A DNA stretch of 64,000 bases, from NCBI GenBank assembly GCA_946811185.2, contig OX328097.1:56015063-56079062 (forward strand), given 5' to 3'. The notes beneath the pieces are model-generated. The model did not search any database, was not told the DNA's origin, and saw only the letters and a list, made by a program, of their open reading frames with translations. Of the stretch, positions 57,591 through 64,000 are shown piece by piece (the first letter of the stretch is position 1; every line of letters starts with the position of its first letter). The translations under genes were made by a program, and so were the position numbers. Source of the DNA: Hippopus hippopus. Its lineage: Eukaryota; Mollusca; Bivalvia; Cardiida; Cardiidae.

Positions 57591-57814
57591 TTAACTAGTT
57601 ACGAAACAATTTAAGACTTGTCCAAATTGAAAACATTTGCAGACAATAACTAAAATGTGACTGAAATAACGGAATATGTGTTTGAAATGCTAGAAAGCAT
57701 TGTGTATAAAAGGATAACATGCTTGTTGCCAGCATTTCTTCTTTTCCCACAAGTTTTTCAAAGGCCCTTTCCTCTATGGTCGTTAAAACTCGGGATTGAA
57801 TGGTAAAGGGTTAA
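57591..57814 (+). mobile_element. MITE-A, full-length with TTAA at both ends
   Basis: TTAACTAGTTACGAAACAAT to AATGGTAAAGGGTTAA, 224 bp, with a worn core (ATGCTTGTTGCCAGCATTTC). Confidence 0.8.
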
Positions 57815-59157
57815 CTTAAGGATTAAGACTTATGACAACGCACACCATACATCTTCCAAAGTTTTGTAACCGAAAAAATCCCTCCCAGTAACAATTAAAA
57901 TGGCGCCATCATATTTTATGGCGTTTTGATGACGGAAGCATCAAACATCTCGCTCCGAGTGTGGTTTCTTACTTCTTATTGATAAAACAGTCATGGCTCT
58001 ACACCACTCCTCTGATCAATTTTCATTTGCTAGAAAGAATTTATAATGAAAAAAGAAATGGTAAAATTGATGGGAATGTCAAGAAACAAGGTACCTTTAC
58101 AGCATTCCTAGGACTATTTTTCCTTTATTTGCCAGAGAGAATGTTTAAAGTATTGAAAACAACTGTAAAATTGGTGAGGTGTTAAAAAAAGCATCATCTC
58201 CACGGGTACACATTTTGCCGAATGACAATTGGTGGAAATGAAATTTTGTCCTAAGTCATAGTTGGAAAATTAATCAGATTTGATGCACGGTGATTGGTCC
58301 AAACAAACTTGATCGAAATTTTCCCCGGACCTATTATCATTTGCTGGAAAGAATGTACAAAAATGAAGAAAAAAATAGAGTTTAACAACATGTCACCAAT
58401 ACGTGCATCATCTCCCTTGCATGAGTGGTGATTATTCATGAATGGTTTAAAAACTGACTGCGGATATGCCTCAGAAGGAACGACATAATATAATGATATG
58501 GGCGAGCATGTTCAGCATGCACGAACGGTACCGGATTCTATAAGCATGATTTACTTTCGTAGGTAGGGAACTTGAGCACGGTTACTAATATTTTTAAAAA
58601 GGTATAAGTTGTAGAAACACCATTGGAGTATGGTGCAATAACTATTATTATCGCAAGCAGAGGGGGCGAAAGACGTTAAGGGCGAATATTAATAACAACA
58701 AAGCACACATTGAGACCTCAACATTTCTTATTCTCACGCTTGAAAAACATACGAAACGAAAAGCAACAAAATTAAGGAGAGATCATTTGTCAACGTAATG
58801 GATTCTCCGGTACCTCGAGCAATTATTAAGTGTTGAAAATTCCAGCGAAAATCTGTTAATATGTTTATGTAAGACCGAGTAGATTTCACGTGACTGTTAG
58901 CAGGGTGTGCGCGACGCTTGATTTGTCTTCCTTGACAACACTGAGTGACGTGCCCTGTCAATTTCGATCACTGTACATTTCGAGGGCCTTGGCATACGTG
59001 AAACTCATTTTGAGGAAACGACCCGATTTACAGAGCGTCCTCCGTTAGGACAAATGCACAATAATTTGTTGTCTTAACCATTTGAGCACTATAGGCAAGG
59101 CAGTTGTATTACGCTGATAGAATAGATCTTTGATCATTACTCTTTGATTTATTTACC
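57815..59157. other. upstream flank, nothing recognised
   Basis: No gene, SINE or MITE supported here. Confidence 0.4.
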
Positions 59158-59342
59158 CCAACCTGGATCGAATTCTTTTGCTATTGGCCAATTTACTGCA
59201 CATCAAAGGACCCGTAAACCGCATGACAGTCGGTTGTTAAACAAAATGGGATTTCATGGATAGTATAAACATAATGACTTGCTTGGTATGATGCATCGCT
59301 AAGATGCATTAAATCCCATTTTAGCAGAGGTACGCTCATATA
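59158..59342 (+). repeat. MITE-B right two thirds
   Basis: TTGCTATTGGCCAATTTACTG, CAAAATGGGATTTCATGG, ATGACTTGCTTGGTATGATG and GAGGTACGCTCAT end. The hairpin third is missing. Confidence 0.7.
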
Positions 59343-59994
59343 TTTTTGTACATTCAAAATGAGCATGTGGATGACTAACGTTTTCAATGCAGATTGCAAT
59401 GAAACGTGATTTTTTTACTAAACATAAAGCTTAAATTCAAAATTAATTAATTTGTAGAAACAAGTACAAAGCTTTTGTAGTCAAAAGAAGAGAAAGCTGA
59501 GTGACATTTTGACAACTTTTGCCACTTTTTGTCTGGTAAGCAAATGTGCTCATGAGGCAATTGTTTTCGACTAAATTTGTGGTTCAGGCCAAAGGCAGCA
59601 CTCTTCTTTCCCTCGTAATTTTGTTTGCATTGAACAAAAAGAAAAAAACAGTTTTAATTACTTCATTTAATAAATTTATGCATCCTGTTAAGAGAGAATC
59701 AAAATATTGAAAAAAGAAAGTTTGTGTAAAACTCCCGTATTTCCATTTCCTGAAATTTTCTGCATAATACTGTAAGTAAATAAAGTGCTTATTAATTTTC
59801 TACTGCAGGCGAAAGACTCATACTTTTCTTTATATTACCATTTTCTTTAATTTGTGCACAAAATTAAAGGTAAAGGGTGTTTTATTACTTTTGTACAGCT
59901 CGCGCATTGACAGTCATTTTGTTGAAAAATGAAAGCAATGGTCGTCTTTTGCTTTGAGCACACAATTTGTGCACCAAGAAAGAGGTAACTGAAA

Positions 59995-60193
59995 TCCAAA
60001 GTTTTAACGACCCAGAGGAAAGATGCTTCTAAAAGTATTGTGTGAAAAGAGGAAAATGTCGGTAATTAGCATTTTCTTCTTTTCCCACGATGTTTTCTAT
60101 CCTTTCTGAAAAAAAAGTTAATTATTTGAGTCACTTTAATCGGTCGCTGTTCAGTGTGGACAAATCTAGTTTCGTTGTATAGTAAAGGGTTCA
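59995..60193 (+). repeat. MITE-A, missing the left end
   Basis: GTTTTAACGACCCAGAGGAA, GTCGGTAATTAGCATTTTC and GTATAGTAAAGGGTT. Confidence 0.65.
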
Positions 60194-62115
60194 AAGTTTC
60201 TTTATAGATTCAGCAAGAGTCAAGCGAAATACCTTCAAACGAAACAAAAGCCAAATAAATGGCAATTGAATGCATTTGCGTACTAGACAAAGGCTGGATA
60301 AAGTACAAAATCTAGTTCCTACTAAATTTTGCGCTTTCACTATTAGTGTGATACGAGCAACATATATAGCTTCTGTCACAACAAAATGGGACTTAGGGAG
60401 GATTTCTGGAAGCACTTGACGAGAAAAGAAATACGTGTATCTGCAAAACCTATTCGATGGTCCCTCGAAAATCTGATAAACTCCGGTAATTGGATATTCA
60501 ATACCCCCATGGGCTCTGAATATTAATTCATAGGGGGACTCTTTACAATATTTTCACCAACAAACTCTTCAACCACTACTTTTTCAAAACATTTTCAAAG
60601 TTTGGTTTTTGAAGAAAAAAAAAATCGTTGTTACAGGTGAAATACCTTTTACTCCAATTCAAACAAAAAAACATTAATTACGAAGACTGTTTTATAAATA
60701 TCTCACTATAGCTTAATTTACTCTGAATACGGAAATTTTTAAACGCAGCTCAGCGTGCAACGAGTTGAAAACAAGTGTGCTAAAGCGATTACAGTGAACC
60801 TGTATCGCTCAGGAACTGCGCAATGATTGACCGTCGTGTCAAACATACAGCTGACGAAACATGTCACCCTCCGCGGAAAAGAAATAGTCCGTCAAGAACC
60901 TGTCATAATGTGCATTTCACGCCTGGTGTGACGCTCTGGATCAAAGCAGGCAGACATTTAACAAATGTTTCATTTTCAAATTTTCATTGGATCTTTATTG
61001 TAGATATCTTGATTTGTTGGAATTGGTGCATACCTCATTACTACCGTACAACTTGCAGTTTTACCGGTTTGCAATCGATTGAGATTTTTGTATCAGACAT
61101 CGCAACTGTTAAACTACTTTGTCAAATACTTGTTATAGAATCATAACACAATATTAACTATTTTCTTTGGACATGAAAATTTAAGATCAGACTGTGTAAA
61201 ATGTATAATCTGATCTTGATCTACATCTTCCGATTATGAGAAATACGAATAAAAATGCATCAATGTCAATTTCGTGGGTTCTTCTATCAAAGTCCTTTAT
61301 TGACGGAAAACTCACTCTCTCTCCACATTTAGATCAATAAAGAGTCTTAGAATTGGATGATTTTAATTTCAATCTCAACTCTTGTCCTACGTTCGCGACC
61401 ATAGATGTATTTTGCGGAGAGTATAAAGCAAGAACAGCCTGCACATTTGTGCTGACTGATATTGCTATGCACACTCCGCTTGTGTTTCAGTAGCCTCGGT
61501 CATGCCCTATTCATCTTTAAATAATGTAACGAATTGTATTTTTGCTATCGTGACCAAATTATATTCGGCAGAATATCCGCGAAAATATTCGCCATTTAAT
61601 ACTGTCATGTAATAGGTGGCAGTTTAATACCAACTTAGACATACTTTTTTCTGCCTTTTTTTTTCCTTTCAAGTATGCGAGCGTATGTGTTGTTAGCAGT
61701 TCACCAGTTCAGACAGATAAAAGTATTTCATACAACTTCCACAGAGAAATGACATCTTTACCTGTAAATGCAATTTTCTAACTGCTACAATCTTTTTAAA
61801 AAGTAATCTGCTGCAAGCTAAAACAAGAAGGATTTTTAAAAAAAAAAGATAAAAGATGTAAGAGGTACAAGAATACAAATACATGTATAGAAACTCTTTT
61901 GTAGTTCGATATGAAGGAAAAAAAAAATGAAAAGTAACCACGCCAGCATATTACATCTTTTTCCTCATTGTTTTGAAGTTGAGAAATAAAATTTTCAACC
62001 GGATATATTTTACAAGATCAGATGTTAACCAGAGTCATCGATCAAAAAGGAACAGTTGTTGCTAAAAAAGGAGACTCTGAAAAGTGACATGTACTCTCTA
62101 CATTTATTTGATACC
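60194..62115. other. upstream flank with two small palindrome remnants
   Basis: C/D-type remnants at about 61170-61240 (AAGATCAGACTGTGTAAAAT / TAATCTGATCTTGATC) and 61415-61480. The 107-codon open frame from 60823 has no recognisable family and is not called. Confidence 0.4.
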
Positions 62116-62120
62116 AGGGA

Positions 62121-62240
62121 AACGCATTAAATTACTAATTAGTACAAGAGTAGGGATTATCCCCTATCGAAATCATTTGCTGTTAGCAAATGATTACGAT
62201 AGGGGATAATCCCTTTCTTGTACTAATTAGTAATGCGTCG
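62121..62240. repeat. near-perfect ~100-nt hairpin
   Basis: ATTACTAATTAGTACAAGAG then GGGATTATCCCCTATCG pairs with CGATAGGGGATAATCCC and CTTGTACTAATTAGTAAT. The loop is GTT between CATTTGCT and AGCAAATG. The arms differ at about three places, and outer ACGCATT / AATGCGT also pair across a 5-bp insertion. Confidence 0.88.
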
Positions 62241-62304
62241 ATAAGTGCAGTGGGGTCTCGATTCACGGTAGCAACTTTTGTATACTGGGGTCATAAATGG
62301 GCCC

Positions 62305-62440
62305 GCAAGAGAAAGCAGGCAGAGGCCCGCCGAATAAACATGACCACATCTTTTTACCAATCGAAAATTGCCATTTATTCATTCGAAACTAATACCAAGA
62401 AGTAGGCCAAAAAGAAAGCTTATATAGCTAGGTTGGAAAA
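62305..62440 (+). repeat. unclassified repeat shared with 41595-41735
   Basis: Directly beyond the hairpin: GGCAGAGGCCCGCCG, AATAAACATG, TGCCATTTATTCATTC, AAGTAGGCCAAAA. A short open frame (62190-62405) crosses it but ends at the TAG inside the repeat; not called as a gene. Confidence 0.55.
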
Positions 62441-63107
62441 AATTCCGTCTGCAGGAGGGAATGTTTTATTAAATAAAAATGAAGCAGCAGCTGTTCTGCT
62501 TGATTAAAATATCAGAGTAGTCACAAATAAATTATTTGGTTTTTTTTCTTAAAGATGTGACAGCTCAGACAAACTAACCAAAACCAGCACTACCACCATA
62601 CCACAACCACTACAAGCAGCAGCAACACCAACAACAAGAACAAGAATCAAGCGTAATATCGATATCATCGCATTTAAAAAAATAATCAATATTTTACAGT
62701 GCGTAAAATTTATATCGCTTGTACCAAAAAAAAAGTTAAAATTTCGCTATATCTCATGAAAAAAGTACGGAAAGTTTTTGCCCATGCATTAATAAATCCA
62801 AAGTAATACTTTTGTTACGTAATTAAGATAATTACTTTACAAAAAGTATAAATAGAAAGATTAAAGTGAAACATTTCTTTAATTCTGAATTCACTGCCTG
62901 TTTCTAGTTTATCAAAAGCAGATCGCGCGCTATTTCGCTCTCACATCTTAGAGCGTCTCGTGCAATAAGATGTAATGAACGAAACAGCTAACTATGCAAA
63001 ACATGATCTAATTGGATTTCCATAACAACCTTGTCATGACAAAACAAACCTTGTAGATTTTATTCACTTGATTCTCTTGTATTTTATCCCGTTTTCGAAT
63101 TGTATTT

Positions 63108-63362
63108 GAGCCTTGCTGTGGCAGAAAGGGGCTTATTATGTCTCTGTGATGCATGATACTAATCCAGCAATCAGATAATTATGGATACATAATAGCCACT
63201 TTTTTAACAGCCGACTTATCATGAGGTGGACTGGTCCTCGAACATACAGAAAATTGACCAATAGCAAAAAGCTTCGGCCTGGGTCAGCCTGCGCAGATGC
63301 GCAGGCTGACCCGGGTCGATACTCTTCGCAGATGTATTAAGCCCCCTTTTCACAGAGCATAT
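63108..63362 (-). mobile_element. MITE-B, complete, diverged ends
   Basis: GAGCCTTGCTGTGGCAGAAA start, hairpin GGTCAGCCTGCGCAGATGCG then CAGGCTGACC, CTTTTCACAGAGCAT end. Confidence 0.82.
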
Positions 63363-63409
63363 CATGTAGCTTTAAAAACATTATGTAAAGTATGATCACT
63401 GAAGATTCA

Positions 63410-63867
63410 ATAACTCTTTAGGCGCCGATGGCTTTTTTTGTGAAGGCCGAAAATTCGCTAAAGTGAAAATTTGAGAGATTTTTTTTTTAAATTTTATAGA
63501 CTCGACTATAAAAGCGGACAGTGTAGATCGAAATTAGACTGTACTTTCCGTGAACAATATAAATAATCATAAACTATTTTAAAATAATAAAATGAGAAAC
63601 GTTATGGTAATAGGAAAAATTGTTCTTTCTGCCACATTGGTTTTAGAAATGATCCACTGCAATACAAAAATGTCGTCTGACTGGGCAGGAGGGGGGTGTC
63701 TTTTAGAAAGATCTTTTAGAAAAAGACCGACGGTGGTAGAGATATTGAAACCGTTTTGTGGCTCAATATGAAGAGAAATAAATGAAACGTAATCACACAA
63801 GCAGTCTGATCTTGATCTATACCGTCGGCAAAAGCCCCTGTTTTCACCTATGGCACTGAGAAGGTTA
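63410..63867 (+). repeat. MITE-D split by ~245 bp of unknown sequence
   Basis: The left part (TAACTCTTTAGGCGCCGAT, AGCGGACAGTGTAGATCG) and right part (GCAGTCTGATCTTGATC, CCTATGGCACTGAGAAGG) flank about 63555-63800, which I cannot assign and which has no obvious duplication. Confidence 0.6.
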
Positions 63868-64000
63868 TCTTGCCCTTTTTTCTAGCCTCACGATCATCTT
63901 ATACATAGTTCACAAAAGTGCGGTGATGCTTCAGAGAAGGCCATGCACTTTAGACCTTTTCCAAACAAGCCCGTGTTTTAACGAGCACTGGGCAGAAAAT

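Noticed and set aside
60823..61146. 107-codon open frame
   Set aside because: No recognisable family, no splice or promoter support, and composition like the intergenic surroundings.
62190..62405. 71-codon open frame beginning in the hairpin
   Set aside because: It starts within an inverted repeat and ends inside a dispersed repeat; no known domain.

Overview
This is eukaryotic nuclear DNA, most likely from a marine bivalve mollusc (probably a heterodont clam; the genus cannot be fixed from the sequence). The pointers are an intron-rich animal gene with consensus GT-AG junctions, bivalve-type tRNA-derived SINEs, Pearl/Helentron-like elements built on ~160-bp tandem cores, and a very high density of small palindromic transposons. 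No bacterial gene, operon, CRISPR array or rRNA was seen.

There is one confident protein-coding gene. The minus strand from 32635 down to 642 carries twelve coding exons of a YLPM1 (ZAP3) orthologue, a nuclear proline/arginine-rich, RNA- and PP1-associated protein with a C-terminal P-loop NTPase domain. All twelve exons join with matching phases into 1414 codons. The reading frame runs off the left edge just after the Walker A motif, so the rest of the kinase-like domain and the C-terminus lie outside the window. The exons hold P-rich, coiled-coil, RGG/RGRG-repeat, acidic Tyr/Gln-rich, DPY-repeat and PPPG-repeat segments in that order.

The introns (about 0.6-32.4 kb) are packed with repeats. 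They hold a mariner pseudogene at the left edge, SINEs, many copies of a ~225-bp TTAA-flanked hairpin MITE (called MITE-A here), Pearl-like arrays at 7.1-7.8, 8.5-10.0 and 21.7-24.8 kb, a 3-kb element with hAT-like ends at 7.9-10.9 kb, a 777-bp fold-back element with an 8-bp target duplication at 28.8-29.6 kb, and a 2.6-kb long-inverted-repeat element at 29.8-32.3 kb with another element nested inside it. The gene's 5' flank carries repeated GTTTCGCCCC-type motifs.

The right half (about 33-64 kb) lies upstream of the gene and shows no credible host coding sequence. It holds MITE-A, at least two other TTAA-flanked MITE families (C and D) that share a core palindrome, MITE-B (about 260 bp, 5-6-bp duplications), other palindromes, SINEs, microsatellites and a dead Tc1-like transposase.

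The most interesting signal is the set of TTAA-flanked palindromic MITEs. Their TTAA duplications and CCC-starting ends point to piggyBac-type mobilisation. They insert into one another at TTAA sites, giving nested stacks whose relative ages can be read from the sequence, and unrelated ends appear to share the same core hairpins.
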